A stretch of 64,000 nucleotides of DNA from Ochotona curzoniae (lineage: Eukaryota > Chordata > Mammalia > Lagomorpha > Ochotonidae). The position numbers were made by a program, and so were the translations under genes. Positions 35,145-46,405 of the stretch are shown piece by piece. The stretch's first letter is position 1. The number at the start of each line of letters is the position of its first letter. The notes under the pieces were generated by a model. The model ran no database searches and was not told the origin of the DNA. It saw only the letters and a program-made list of their open reading frames with translations. The stretch covers positions 80,964,894 to 81,028,893 of the forward strand of contig NW_024467119.1 of the NCBI RefSeq assembly GCF_017591425.1. The letters are read 5' to 3'.

Positions 35145-35905
35145 AAGAAAATGGAGGATGCCGAAGCTTCTTTTCAACCATGAGAAGCAGAAACGGGAGC
35201 TCAAGTAATTAAGGAATATGTCAAACAGGAAATAGCAACATTGACACAAAATCACACTGAATTATTGGAAAAGAAGGACACAATAAAGCAAATTAAAAAC
35301 GCAGTGGAGAGTCTCAATAACAGAATGAAAGAGACAAAAGAAAGAATCTCAGAATTGAAAAAATATTTCTGTCACAATGAGGAAATGATCAAAAAGCTGG
35401 AAGCAGATTTGGGCCAAGCAAAAAAAGTAATCAAGAATTGACAGACACTATGACAAGGCCAAATATAAGAGTCATGAGAGTCTCAGAAGGTACAGAAAAA
35501 GAAACTAGGATTAAAGGTGTATTCAATAAAATATTAAGGGACTATTTCCCTAATCTAGAGAAAGAATTGGGAAGTAACACCCAGGAGTGGAAGGAACTCC
35601 CAAGACGATTGACCAAAAGCAATCTTCACAACAAGACACATGCTCTCTTCAATTGAACATACCGAAAACATCCTTAAATGTGCATGTGAATAAAAGCCAT
35701 TGAGATATAGAGGAATGGCAATCAGACTCATGGCCTACCTCTCACAGGAAACGCTATAAGCCAGAAGGAAGCAGCATATTCCAGAGTCTAAAAGCAAACA
35801 ATTATTGGATCAGAATAACACCCAGCAAAGCATTCTTTTGTCTTTGCAAATGAAATAAAATGCTTCCACAGTAAAGCAAAGTTAAAAGAATATGTCTCTT
35901 CCAGT
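35145..35905 (+). mobile_element. HAL1-like element, copy 3 (5'-truncated), first part
   Basis: It begins inside ORF1 immediately after the A-rich tail of copy 2, in the same orientation. The frame at 35241-35441 is the coiled coil; after a 1-nt loss in the A-run the next frame (35438-35656) carries 'RPNIRVMRVSEGTEKE'. Here the two bases missing from copies 1 and 2 are present. More diverged than copies 1 and 2. Interrupted by a SINE-containing insertion at about 35905-36388. Confidence 0.78.
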
Positions 35906-36388
35906 TTTCCAGCATGGTAACCTAGTGGCTAAAGTTTCTATCTTTCCTGTGCCAGTATCCCACATGGGCACCAATTCTTGTCCCAGCAGCCCCGCTTTCC
36001 ATCCAGCTCCCTGCGTGTGGCCTGTGAAGGCAGCTGAGGATGGCCCAAAGCCTTGAGAACCTGCACTTGCATGGGAGTCCAGGAAGAACCTTCTGGCTGC
36101 TGGTTTTGAATCAGCTCAGTAACAGCCACTGCAGCACTAGGGGAGTGAATCAGCAGACAGAAGATCTTCCTCCCTGTCTCTCCTCCTCTCTGTGTATCTG
36201 GGATATATGGAAAGTCATGAGTGGTTTCCCCCTTTGTCTCCCCACTTCCCCCAGGAACAAGAAGAAATACCAAATTTGAAAGCAATAAATTCACCCAATT
36301 TTCCCTAAACCTCAATCCTTCCTACTCTGATACAATATGTAATCATTATTTTTTTAAAAAAGATTTTATGAAAAAAAAAACACCCATT
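35906..36388 (+). mobile_element. C-SINE with unrelated 3' extension, inserted in HAL1 copy 3
   Basis: SINE sequence runs from about 35906 to 36200 and breaks off at 'CTCTGTGTATCT', before the normal tail. About 160 bp of non-SINE DNA and a final A10 run (about 36369-36380) follow. The host element resumes at 'CCAAACCTTCC', matching copy 2 at about 34148. The block looks like one insertion: a SINE read-through transcript (3' transduction) is one explanation, two separate events another. Confidence 0.65.
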
Positions 36389-37078
36389 CCAAACCTTCCT
36401 TACAAATGATAAAGATATTTTCTTGACAGAGAAAACGAATAGCACCCACCAAAAGCAAAGGCAAATGTGAAGAACATCCCAATTATTAAAATAGCACAGA
36501 AGACTAAATCAATGATCAACTCACTGTTAAGTGACAAGTCCAAATTACCACCTATTTATATTAACCTTGAATGTAAATGGTTTAAACTCATCATCAAATA
36601 TCACAGTAGAGTGGATTAAAAACACAAAATTCATCCATTTGTTGCCTGCATAACATACATTTCACCAACACAGATCAGTTGAAACGATCTCATGGATTTT
36701 GATATTTTTCATTTTAATTTCATTTCTTAAAAACACTTTTTTTCTCTTTAAATTCTTCACTGACTCATAGATCATACAGTACCATCATTTTCTTAAGAAC
36801 GTTCTTGATTTTCCTTTTCTTCTGCAACACATTAGTCTTTCAGGAGCATGTTATTTAATTTTATAGCATTGTAAATTTCTTTTTCTTTTCATCCTGCTAT
36901 TCATTTTGTGTTGTTGCTTTTCATTTAAGGGAATGTATAGTACTTGTGTATTGGATACTATCATATCCAGTGGCATGCTGTTTAACTTCATGGCATTATA
37001 AACTTTTTTCTTCCTGTTGTTGATTTTGTTTTGTGGCTTTTCACTTGGGGTTGGGGAGGGGTGGGATTTATAGTGACC
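36389..37078 (+). mobile_element. HAL1-like element, copy 3, second part
   Basis: Resumes with the ORF1-ORF2 spacer and the truncated ORF2 start ('LTLNVNGL'-like in a decayed frame). The same ORF2/3' UTR junction lies near 36680, followed by the two 127-bp 3' UTR units (36847 and 36974). The 3' terminus is lost or obscured near 37078. Confidence 0.75.
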
Positions 37079-37094
37079 TCCCTCCATCCCTCCT

Positions 37095-37465
37095 CTCTGC
37101 CCTCCCCTCAGTCATGACATTCTATCAGAACTGGAATTCCTTCAGCCCCTCTGTCATGAACAGCTCTTGTCTCTCTCAGTGCTTTTGTACTTCCTGTTCA
37201 TGTCTGCCTTCAATGCCACCTTCCCCAGACGTATTAGCAGCATATTCTTGTCATTCGTTACTCAGCTATAACATCACACGCCTAACCAAACCTGCCCTTT
37301 AAGTTCTTTCCAGCCTGTTTAGCTAGCCTGTAATTTTAATTTTCTACTATTTTTGTCTATCTTTTCCCCTAAAAGTTGCTGGCTGTCGGTATCTGGCATT
37401 GGTAGCATCTGTACCAGGATATGGAGCAGAGTTGGTGGGCAATGAATATTAGATGAACGAATCAA
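37095..37465 (+). mobile_element. Possible L2 3' region
   Basis: 'TCATTCGTTACTCAGC…ATCACACGCC' and 'GTGGGCAATGAATATTAGAT' followed by GAACGAATC recall the L2 3' end (ctcaaatgtcacctcc … gtgctcaataaatgtttgttgaatgaatg). Diverged. Confidence 0.4.
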
Positions 37466-37587
37466 AGATAATGATTGAGTGGTGGTCAGAAGAAAATAAG
37501 GAAAAGTGAGAAAGATAAAGAAGAAAAAAGAGATATCTAATATCTCTTTGGCTAATACCTGAATTTGCAATAAAAATAAATAAGTCT

Positions 37588-37899
37588 CTTTTAAAAATCA
37601 GATATACATATCGAGAGGAGGAGAGACAGAGAGGAACATCTTTTGTCCAATGATTCACTTCCCAAGTGATTGCAACACCTGGAGCTACACCGATCTGAAG
37701 CCAGCAGCCAGGAGCTCTTCCGGGTCTCCCACATGGGTGCAGAGTCCCAAGGCTTTGGGTTGTCCTTGAATGCCTTCCTAGGCTACAAACAGAGAGCTGG
37801 ATGGGAAAAGCGGGGTTGCTGGAATTAGAACCGGCGCTTATATGAGATCCCAGTGAGTTTAAGGTGAGGACTTTATCTGCTAGACCACGGCACCAGGCC
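37588..37899 (-). mobile_element. C-SINE
   Basis: Inverted copy: 'CGAGAGGAGGAGAGACAGAG' at the left, B-box complement 'GGAATTAGAACC', right end CGGCACCAGGCCC. Moderately diverged. Confidence 0.88.
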
Positions 37900-37944
37900 C
37901 AGCTAATATATTTCTAATAACAGCTTCCAGAAATTTTATTCATT

Positions 37945-38246
37945 ATCATTTTATTTCAAAAACAGAGAAAGACTGAGAGAGAGTGAGAGAGATTGACCTT
38001 CCATCCTCCCATCTACTGGTTCACTCCACAGATGCCCACAGTAGCTAGGGACTAGACCAGACAGAAGTCAGGAGCATGAAATTCCACCTGAGTCTTCCAC
38101 TGCTTGAGCACTCCTCTGCTGTCTCCCACGTTACATATGAACTGAGAGCTGTGCTGGAAGCAGAGGAGCTAGGATTGATACCGGGCAGTTCAAAGTGGGA
38201 GTAGCATCCCAAACGGCACCTTAACTACTGAATCAAATGCCTACCA
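37945..38246 (-). mobile_element. Old C-SINE
   Basis: Purine-rich left part, 'CTACTGGTTCACTCCACAGA', 'GCTAGGATTGATACC' and a degraded head at the right. Confidence 0.7.
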
Positions 38247-38647
38247 CTTTGGCTAATATTCAGTAAGATCTGCCACTGATACTACTGATCTGATACTACT
38301 TCACCTAAGGTGCCAGACAAAATATAGCCTATTTATCTACCGAGAAAAGTATTAATTCCACTGTATATCTCTCATCACATTGTAATCGATCTTAAGAAAA
38401 CTCTTACTGGCAAAGTTGGAAATGTTTTTCTCACTACCTGCATTTCAGTTACCTTTACTACAAATATAACTGTTTAAAAACACATTTTTTGTAAAGCAAA
38501 GGTTTTGACACAGCAGGCATACAGATTCTGAATTTATCACATTTTTCTATTGCAATACTTGGTAAAACTTAATGTGCAGTCATTCTAGCACAGAGGGAAC
38601 TTTGTGCGGGCTTTAGACTTTGGCAACAGTCCTTAAAAACCAAGAGA
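38247..38647. other. Unique sequence, no gene seen
   Basis: A/T-rich, nothing recognised. Confidence 0.4.
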
Positions 38648-38935
38648 AGTGAGGTTGGCACTGCAGTACAGCAAGTTAAGCTGCTACCTGAAAGGCTAGC
38701 ACCCTATGTCAGAGCTCTAATTTGATCCCAGCTGCTCCACTTCCAATCCAGCTACCTGCTAATGCACTTGGGTCAGCAGTGGAAGATGGCCCTAGGGCTT
38801 GGTCCCCTGATGCCCACATTGGAACTCCATATGGAGTTCCTGACCCAACCCAAGTTGAGGAGTGAACCAGTGGATGGAAGACCTCTCTCTTCATCTCTGT
38901 CACTCTGCCTTTCAAATAAATAAAATAAGTCTTCA
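38648..38935 (+). mobile_element. Old C-SINE
   Basis: Head 'GAGGTTGGCACTGCAGTACA', 'CTCCACTTCCAATCCAGCTA', 'GAGGAGTGAACCAGTGGATG' and a 'CTGCCTTTCAAATAAATAAA' tail. Confidence 0.8.
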
Positions 38936-40711
38936 ACATAAAAAGGAAGGGAAGGAACCTGGAAGCGACAAAGATCTGCTGGAGCCCTTGGTTTTCACAG
39001 CTGTGCTGTAAATGCACTTGAACTTCAATGTCCACTTTCCTCAGTCATTTCACAGGGGTTGAAAAGAACAAGTGTTTTTGATTTATCAACCCAAAACTTA
39101 ACAGCAATTATTTATTTCTGTATATGTTTGGCTACACTTTATATCCATTGCCATCTGGCTTTGGGACACACTGACTTACTAAAACTTAAACGTTAAAGAC
39201 ACTTCAGCTCCACGGTGTCTCAGACTGCCCAGTTTTGTCTCAGAATGACTCCCCAATCTACACATTGTACTAAATTACTCCCTATTATTTGCATGTGTTC
39301 AGGCTCATGAGTGTTATTTATTCCAGTATAAGGCTGAAATGAATTATGGCTCAAAACAAAATGTGTTCCTCATACTGCTCTTCTCATACCCTGGCAAGAG
39401 GGTAACTGATCAGAAAGGCTTCCTATTTTTGATCCAATTGTGCTTCTCTTTATTTTCAAGGTCAGCCAGAAAGGACTTATGATTCTCATGGAGTTAGAAG
39501 CGGTTGATGTTAGTGCTTTGTTGGCTGTGCTCAGCCACAGATAACTTTCCAGTTAATAAATCCAGGGCCAAGTTGAATATCTACTGGCACTCCTGGAGCA
39601 CAGACACAGTCCTCAGAGGATGCTCGTTCCTGGGAGACACCATGTTTTCCGACTCACATCTGAAGCCACAGCACATCCATGTGCACAGCATTTGTGAGTC
39701 TTTTCCGTTTCCTGAACTTTGGAGTATGCTTTCGAGTCTGAAGTGGAACATTTCTCTGGATGAGCAATTCTCATCCATGCAAATCTATGCCAAATCTCCA
39801 CAAAGGGAAAAGGAAAACACGCACACAGAGGCAGAAAACACCAAGGCTTAAAGTCCGGATTTTCCAAGTAACGCACATGTAGGTGATAAGAATGCAGCTG
39901 GAGCCTGCAGACTGAACAACGTCATCATGTTCGTTCTTTAGCACTGGTATCACTAAAGACTCTACTAAACATATTGTAGTCCTGCTACTCTCCAGCAAAA
40001 ACAACTTGCTATTTAAAGTACAGCTTTGGCAAAGAAAGCAGTTTGGATTGCAAGGATTCATTAATTAACCTGACAGCACAGCCTCGGGATATGAAACTGT
40101 ATGTTCTCTGGCCACTTGTCAGCAGTGTCACACATATGTAAATAATCCAACTTAAAAGGACCCCTCTCTCCTCTATTCTTTATACCCTTGACAACAATGC
40201 TAATTCTCTCCATATTGAGTTCTCTTCCAAGCCTAACATTTGTGATTACAAGAGAGCACAAAGGTAATCTTGGTTCCAATTGCTTTCACTTAAATCTTAT
40301 AATCATAGAAAGAATCTCTACTGGAGTCTTAAAGTTCACTGAGACACAACTGGAAGCCTGTCAACCCAACATAATCGTACCCGGTGATGCTCATTACAGA
40401 CTGGCATAGCTGGTTACCATTCTTGGGTTCTGATATCATAGGCTCATTTTCAAGTCATGTTTACACAGCACTTTCCTCTCAGTTAACATATTAACATTGT
40501 TGTCTTTCCCCTCAGAGTTTTGACATAAAGACTGTGTTTTTTAGTATATATAACGTAGTCATTTTTATAGTATCTAGCTTTTACTAAGTAGCTCACCATC
40601 AATGGAAACATGAACACTTTGTAAAGCTGCCTTAGATATAAAAATTCTACTAAACGTAAGATCACATACTCACAGCTACGTGTTGCCCTACATACACAAA
40701 AATAAATCTTG
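38936..40711. other. Longest stretch without recognised repeats
   Basis: About 1.8 kb with no transposon or RNA gene recognised. Overlapping frames of 65-115 codons at 39504-39876 run on both strands; none has a domain or flanking splice pattern I can defend. Confidence 0.4.
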
Positions 40712-40712
40712 G

Positions 40713-41099
40713 TTCAGCCATGGGGCTGGGGCAAAAGGAGCCTCACGCAGCATGGAGGCTGCAGGGGGTGCCCCAGACAGGCCGGACCTAATGCTGGGGA
40801 CTCGGGCCATGGTCACTGCTGCCACGTGATGACCAAGTCCTAGGCAATTCCAGGCCCGTGAGACTTCTTCCCTCAGGGTAAGTACACCATGAAGGAAGCA
40901 TGGGAACTGGATTAAAGCCCTGGCTCAGCCCTGCCACAGTCATCTTGCAACAGGAAGAGCCAGGGCAGTGTTCAGCCATGGGGCTGGGGCAAAGGAGCCT
41001 CCTGCAGCATAGCGGCTGCAGGGGGTGCCCCAGCCAGGCCAGACCCAATGCTGGAGACTCGAGCCATGGTCACTGCAGCTAAGTTGTGATCAAGTCCTA
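40713..41099 (+). repeat. 129-bp direct repeat at the 5' end of copy C
   Basis: 'TTCAGCCATGGGGCTGGGGC' starts both copies, 258 bp apart (40713 and 40971). Similarity continues to 'AAGTCCTAGGC' and then stops. A monomer-like 5' duplication. Confidence 0.85.
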
Positions 41100-43802
41100 G
41101 GCTTTGGGCAGCCAGTGTGGCTATTGGGCATGAGGCTCTGCCTGCTGGCTACCTGGCAATGAGCTCTGGGGATTTTAGGGTAGTAATTGCTGCCTAGGGA
41201 TATCCATGGATAAGCCCAGTGTGAGTGTAGGGGAGGGATGATTCCTGGGTGATTCCTAGCAATGGGGTTACCGAAGTTTCTGTTGTATGTGGGAACTGAC
41301 ACCTGGTGGTTTGGAGGGGAGAGTCCATAAGATCTATTTGGGCCAGACTGATTCACCAGCCCACATGGGAATCCTAAGATAGGCTGTTAGCATAGAGCAT
41401 CAGTGACTGCCACACACAAGTCCACACAAAAGCTATGGCTGGGGGCCTGTCTAGCAGGGCTATCTATGTATCAGTACCTGACTGAGTGGTAGAACAGGGC
41501 ATGGGTCACACTTCACAGGGTCAAGACACTAGCGGGCACGAGAGAACCAGATCAAAGGGTAGATTCTGTGGGGCAAGTGTGGGCCCAACCCTATGGAAAT
41601 TCAAGTCCTACTGGTGATGGGCTGAGCTAAGTGTGAACATGGAACCTGCCATCACTTACGGGTTAAGGAACTGACAACAGTCTGGGCAGGTCAAGGTAGC
41701 AACACTCAAATGTGCATTCTAAAACAGGAAGTCGGGTAGGCTGAGCTACAACCGGAAGGGGGCAGACCAGGCAGGGCTGAGAAAACCTTAGCTCACAAGA
41801 AAGAACAGAAATCAAGATGGAGCACAGGTCATGCCAAGCTAAGCTCTTACACCGACTGGTCTGCATGAACCAGGGATACTAGGCCACAGAATTAAAGGCA
41901 AAGGCTGAGACAGGGGAAGGGCTAAGCCAATTGGGTTAGAGCAACCAGTAGCACGCACATAATCTAGGGCTGGGAATAAACCTGGTTGGGGACCTGTGAA
42001 AGTACATCTTGCTGGACTGGAGTTCCACCTGGTGAGTGCAGGGGCCGGACTGGGTGCTGCCTTCTGGTCTGAATATGGCTGCAATTTCCCTTGGCACAAG
42101 CGTGAACTGGGGCTGGGGGACACCTAACCAAGCTAGATTCCAGCACCATCTGGTGCTCTGGAGAACCTAGGTAGATGTAAGACAGACTAGGCTAGGTCTC
42201 TGCCCCTACTAAGCCATGTGTGAGATGTGTGTGGGAATAGACAAGCCTTGTCTGGGCTGAACCATCCAACAGTAAGGACCGGAATGAAATGAAGGCCAGC
42301 AAGGAAAGGCCACTGTTCCTGTTAGGAGGTGGATTAAATAGGGCTGGCCCATGGACCTACTGATATGTGCAAGATCTGGCATAAGGAGAGGTTCTGATGG
42401 AGGAGTTTGGGAAACTCTTCTGTCGGGCCACAGTGCCTGCGTGTGAGCGCAAGAACCATGATATAGAGCAACTCAGATCAGACAAGAGAAAGATACCCAC
42501 TGGCATATATTTGGAATACGTTGGTAGCAGACTAGGCTGAACCAGTTCACGTCACCAGCTGACAAATCCGAGCACCAGAACGGAGTGTGGGTCAGGCCAG
42601 GTTCAGTCTCGACAAAAGCCAGTACACATTATAGAAATGCCAAGGTGAGGTGACCCATACCAGTTGTGGCTGCAGTGCCCAACAGCACAGGTGAGAACCA
42701 GGGAGGGAGGGGGCAAAGACGGCAGGGGGAATGTGGGTTCCCTTGCTGGACAGCCACTCCTACTGGAGAACACCTGTGGGCCTCATGTGAACTAAATCAG
42801 GGAAAAGCCCAGCTCAGCTAACTGTTCCGATTGGTGCAAGCAAAAATTAGAGTGGGTGAGGGTTGGTTGGGCTTTGCCACAGCATCAGCTGGCAGAGGCT
42901 GGTACTGGGAGCTAAGTTTGTCAAGTTAAACTCCAGACTCACTTGGAGAGTGCATAATCCAGGAGTGGGAGTGGCCTAGTAGGGAAATACTCTGATTGGA
43001 CAGCACAAAAACCAGGACAGGGACAGGAGTGGCTAGACAGAGAGTGACACCAACTGGCATGTGTGTGGACTGGATAGTGGAGTTGTTTAGGTTGAACTAG
43101 GCTTCAATGCTCATAGACATATATGAGTGCTGAATGGGATGTGGGACAGACTGAACAAGTCTGCGGTACATAGTGGCAGGCATGGGAACCAGGGCAGAGG
43201 GCAGGCCTGGTGGGGGTTATGGGGAGTCGCTCCAACTAGGCTGCAGCTCCCACTGGTTTGCGGGAGGGCCGAGTATGAAGCAGGCAGGATTGGGCTGAAC
43301 TGCAACAATCACTGGTTCCAGTGGAAGACAGGGCTGGAAACAGAACTGACCCAGCAATTGCAACGACCAACATATGCATAAGCTGATTAGGGCGATGGAC
43401 TATACCTGGTCCTGTACTGGCAAGCACACACAAGAATTAGGTCTGGAATTGCCTCAGATGAAGTTTCTTTGGAGATCCCTCCAACTGAACTCTGATCTCA
43501 GAACCCCAACCATGAAGAGACTGTCAGCCAGTGGATTCTGAATAGATTTCATCGTGCTTGGAATGGCGAGATTGGCAGCAATTCAGAACTATTGAAATAT
43601 CAAAACTACTTGAGTAGGACCCTCGGAGCATGCCCCACATTGGGGGACCTGGGATGGGTGGAATGCTGGGTGAAGCTTCACCCTCTGTTTCTCCCCCGAC
43701 CCAAGATACAGGGGAGAAAATATTAGTGTGGAAACAATGGTTTTACCCACTTCCCTGTGACCCTTAACCCCCTGTGGCATAATCAACTATGTAAAGTTAA
43801 TA
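40713..43802 (+). mobile_element. VNTR-like retroposon, copy C (longest)
   Basis: A ~3.1-kb element. The 5' part holds a 129-bp segment present twice (40713-40841 and 40971-41099). The core is a long series of divergent units of roughly 60-75 bp, many with 'CACTGGTNTGCATGAGAACC' or 'CTGGGNCAGGCTAGGCTGA' type cores. The 3' part (about 43440-43800) is unique-like with 'GAATGGCGAGATTGGCAG' and ends GTTAATAAAAAGG. No open frame fits a protein, so it is non-autonomous. It is colinear with copies A and B. I do not recognise it as a named family. Confidence 0.82.
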
Positions 43803-43865
43803 AAAAGGAAGGAGGGAAGGAAGGAAGGAAGGAAGGAAGGAAGGAAGGAAGGAAGGAAGGAAGGA

Positions 43866-43929
<64 letters not shown>

Positions 43930-43930
43930 A
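43803..43930 (+). repeat. (AAGG)n then (AAAG)n microsatellite
   Basis: Grown from the A-rich tail of the upstream retroposon: about 15 GGAA units followed by about 16 GAAA units. All-purine on the plus strand. Confidence 0.97.
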
Positions 43931-43989
43931 ACTTCCAAAACTAGTAAAGTTTGCTTCATTATAGAAATAACATTGTAGCTAGAAATCAA

Positions 43990-44270
43990 ATTGTTTTTAT
44001 GTATTTGAATGGCATAGAGAGAAAAGGAGAGGAGAGAGAGGTGGATTTTGCATCCATTTTAACACTTCGCAAATGCCTGAAACAGCCAGATCTGAATCAG
44101 GCCCGAATCACACCAAAGCCAAGACCCTAGAACTTCATCTGGTCCCTCCACCTAGAGGGCCAAGAACCGATAATGTAAAGTAGGGTGTGCTGCCTCCCAG
44201 AGTGTGAACTAGCAGGAAGCTGGACCCATGGGGACTCTGAAGCTCCACTGCAGGGATTGCCAGTGCCCAG
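43990..44270 (-). mobile_element. Old C-SINE
   Basis: Tail complement 'TTTTTATGTATTTGAATGGC', purine-rich run, 'GAACTTCATCTGGTCCCTCC' and a degraded head at the right. Confidence 0.65.
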
Positions 44271-44409
44271 AAGTCAAATTTGAAAATCTCCCAAGAGAAA
44301 TGCATACTTTAAATGCCACCAGCAAACTCATTATAATAAGTGAAATTAATGCCTGTGAAATAATGGGAAGCATATAACACCTCATTAGGAAGGGTCTTTG
44401 GGTAACAGC

Positions 44410-44500
44410 TCAATTGTTCCCTAACTGTGTGATGCTGGATAAACTATGGCGCTGCCCTGAGCCTCTACAAAGAGGAAAGAAAACCATCATCTCTTTAATG
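44410..44500 (+). mobile_element. Possible MIR fragment
   Basis: 'CTAACTGTGTGATGCTGG', then 'CCCTGAGCCTCTACAAAGAG', parallels the MIR core 'agctgtgtgaccttgggcaa … gcctcagtttcctc'. Confidence 0.4.
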
Positions 44501-44534
44501 TCCCTGTGATAGTACAACTCTAATCCCTGGCTCT

Positions 44535-45353
44535 TGATACTGTGGAACTAAAATAAAAGCTAAGCAGTATTGAAGTATGATAGATGAATTAAGAAAATAG
44601 TGTGTTAAGCAATAGACACATAGTACGAGTAATAAGGAATAGTATTAGGGAGTCGTATTAAGAAATAGTTCAATAATAAATTAATGTGTAGCAATAAAGA
44701 AAATAAAGTTAATGGCAAAAATATATAAGTGTTAAAAAATAACATTAAGTGATTATAGAAATTAAGGTTAAGGGATAGCACTGAATGAGTAACTGATAAT
44801 GATGATTAGAATATAAGTGGTGTCAAAGTGATGCTGATCGGTCAATGGCTGAGCTAACCACTAATTTTGCTTCTGTAATGAGTGCTTCACTTGCCACAAT
44901 TAGAACCAAAAGCCATAACAGGCCTCGGGACAGACTAGGCTTAAGTTTCAGTTCCTAGAGATGAAACACCTGCTTCCCCGAAGTGGGCTGCCACCCACCC
45001 TAGACAGAGCTGACAAATCCGAGGAGACTTGGAAAGTCCCTAGTCATCAGGTGGTCATAGGCAATAGAGGCCAAACACTGGAGTGGTTGCGGTAAGAGAG
45101 ATCAACCACCCAGGCGATAGGCACTGATCGATCACAAAGTTACCTGTTTGTTCACAGAATTAATGGCCCATTCCTGGAATTGTAACAAAATCCCTATATA
45201 AACTGTATGAAACGTATGAGCAGGGTCCTTGTCAAGACCCCGCTGCGTTGGATGAGACTTGGACCCTAGACGCTAGCAATAAAGTTCCTTTGCCTTCGCA
45301 TTGTCTCGTGTGAAACTCCTCTGTTCACTGCGGTGGGATTTTGGACCTCAACA
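44535..45353 (+). mobile_element. Class I (gammaretrovirus-like) solo LTR
   Basis: The 3' part is clear: TATA box CTATATAAACTG (45194), 'CTTGTCAAGACCCCGCTGCG', poly(A) signal AATAAA (45278), 'GCCTTCGCATTGTCTCGTGT' and a terminal …CCTCAACA at 45353. This R/U5 layout is typical of ERV1 LTRs. The left edge is uncertain: the A/T-rich 44580-44830 stretch with repeated 'GAAATTAAGGTTAAG'-like words is plausibly U3. No internal retroviral sequence adjoins. Confidence 0.75.
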
Positions 45354-45789
45354 GCTCCATCTTCACACAGTCCCCTCTGCTTGCCTCTGCCTCCATCGCA
45401 AACCTTCCTTTCCTTCCTCTAGTGAAACCAGTCCTGGAATTCAGGGTACACCCTAGTGTGATGTCACCTGGAGGTGCTTAACTCTCACTTGCAAAATTCC
45501 CTTAGGTTCCAGCCATAAGCAAGCAGAGGAAGCAGGCTCCACGCAGCTCAGGCAGGGGTTCACTCCGCAGCTGCAGTGCCTCCCTCGGGGCTGCCTCACC
45601 CCAGCCTAGGTCCTTGGCTTGCGGACAGACTCTGACTCAACTCAGGACAGATCCAAAGAGCCCTTCCAGCACAGAGATGCCTCCAGAAGGGGCTGGTTCT
45701 CCGGACCTCCTCCCCACAAGTCCCAGCTCTCTGGCCCCAGGCCACATCCTGTTCAGAGAACTTTGGAGAAGATACTTCATGTCGCTATT
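45354..45789. other. GC-richer unique sequence, no gene seen
   Basis: A 105-codon frame (45614-45931) runs partly into the MIR fragment and matches nothing. Confidence 0.4.
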
Positions 45790-45925
45790 GCTGATTTTTC
45801 TCATCCATAACACAGGGATCAGAATGGTACCTTCTATAACAAGGTGCTGTAAGAGTGAAATAAATGAGCTAATGCAGATTCTTAGAACAGCAAAACATAT
45901 GACAAGTGTTTACCACCAGCTGCCA
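45790..45925 (+). mobile_element. MIR 3' half
   Basis: 'TTTTTCTCATCCATAACACA', 'GGGATCAGAATGGTACCTTC', 'GAAATAAATGAGCTAATGCA', then 'CTTAGAACAGCAAAACATAT', follows MIR in order. Confidence 0.72.
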
Positions 45926-46094
45926 CTGTGAGTATATATTCTTCAAAAAAGCATTCAATAAGCAGCAAACCAGATGGGGAAAAAAGTGGATTTTAATATA
46001 ATATGTTTTTTTCAACTTCCACTAAGTTACATATCAGCTAAAAGCAGTAATTCACATTATTTCTGATATCTCAAATATGGTAAACAATTAATAT

Positions 46095-46405
46095 ATTACT
46101 ACTGTTTCTATTCGGAAGGTAAAGATACACAGAAACAGAAACACAGAAAACTTTTTCATTTGCTTCACTCCCCAGATGCCTGCAGCAATCAGGGCCGGCC
46201 TGGCCCCAGGCAGGAGCCAGGAACTCAATGCAGATCTCTCCCCCCGGGTGGCAGGACTCCAACCACCTGGGCCCTCACTGAGTCACCAAGCTGTGCCACA
46301 GCAAGAAGCTGGATTGGAAACAGAGTAGGGATGTGAACCTGAGACACTGACCGGGGATGCTGAGGTCCCAAACAACAACTTAACTGCTACATTAAGCGCC
46401 CACTC
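46095..46405 (-). mobile_element. Old C-SINE
   Basis: 'GATACACAGAAACAGAAACA' purine-rich left end, 'CAGGAGCCAGGAACTCAATG', 'GGGATGTGAACCTGAGACAC' and the 'TTAACTGCTACATTAAGCGC' head relic. Confidence 0.75.

Noticed and set aside
39504..39876. Overlapping 115- and 87-codon frames in the longest repeat-free stretch, possible exon
   Set aside because: Frames on both strands are equally open and no splice-site pair or known domain could be defended.
43757..43989. Lys/Arg-rich and Phe/Leu-rich frames on opposite strands
   Set aside because: Translations of the (AAGG)n/(AAAG)n tract.
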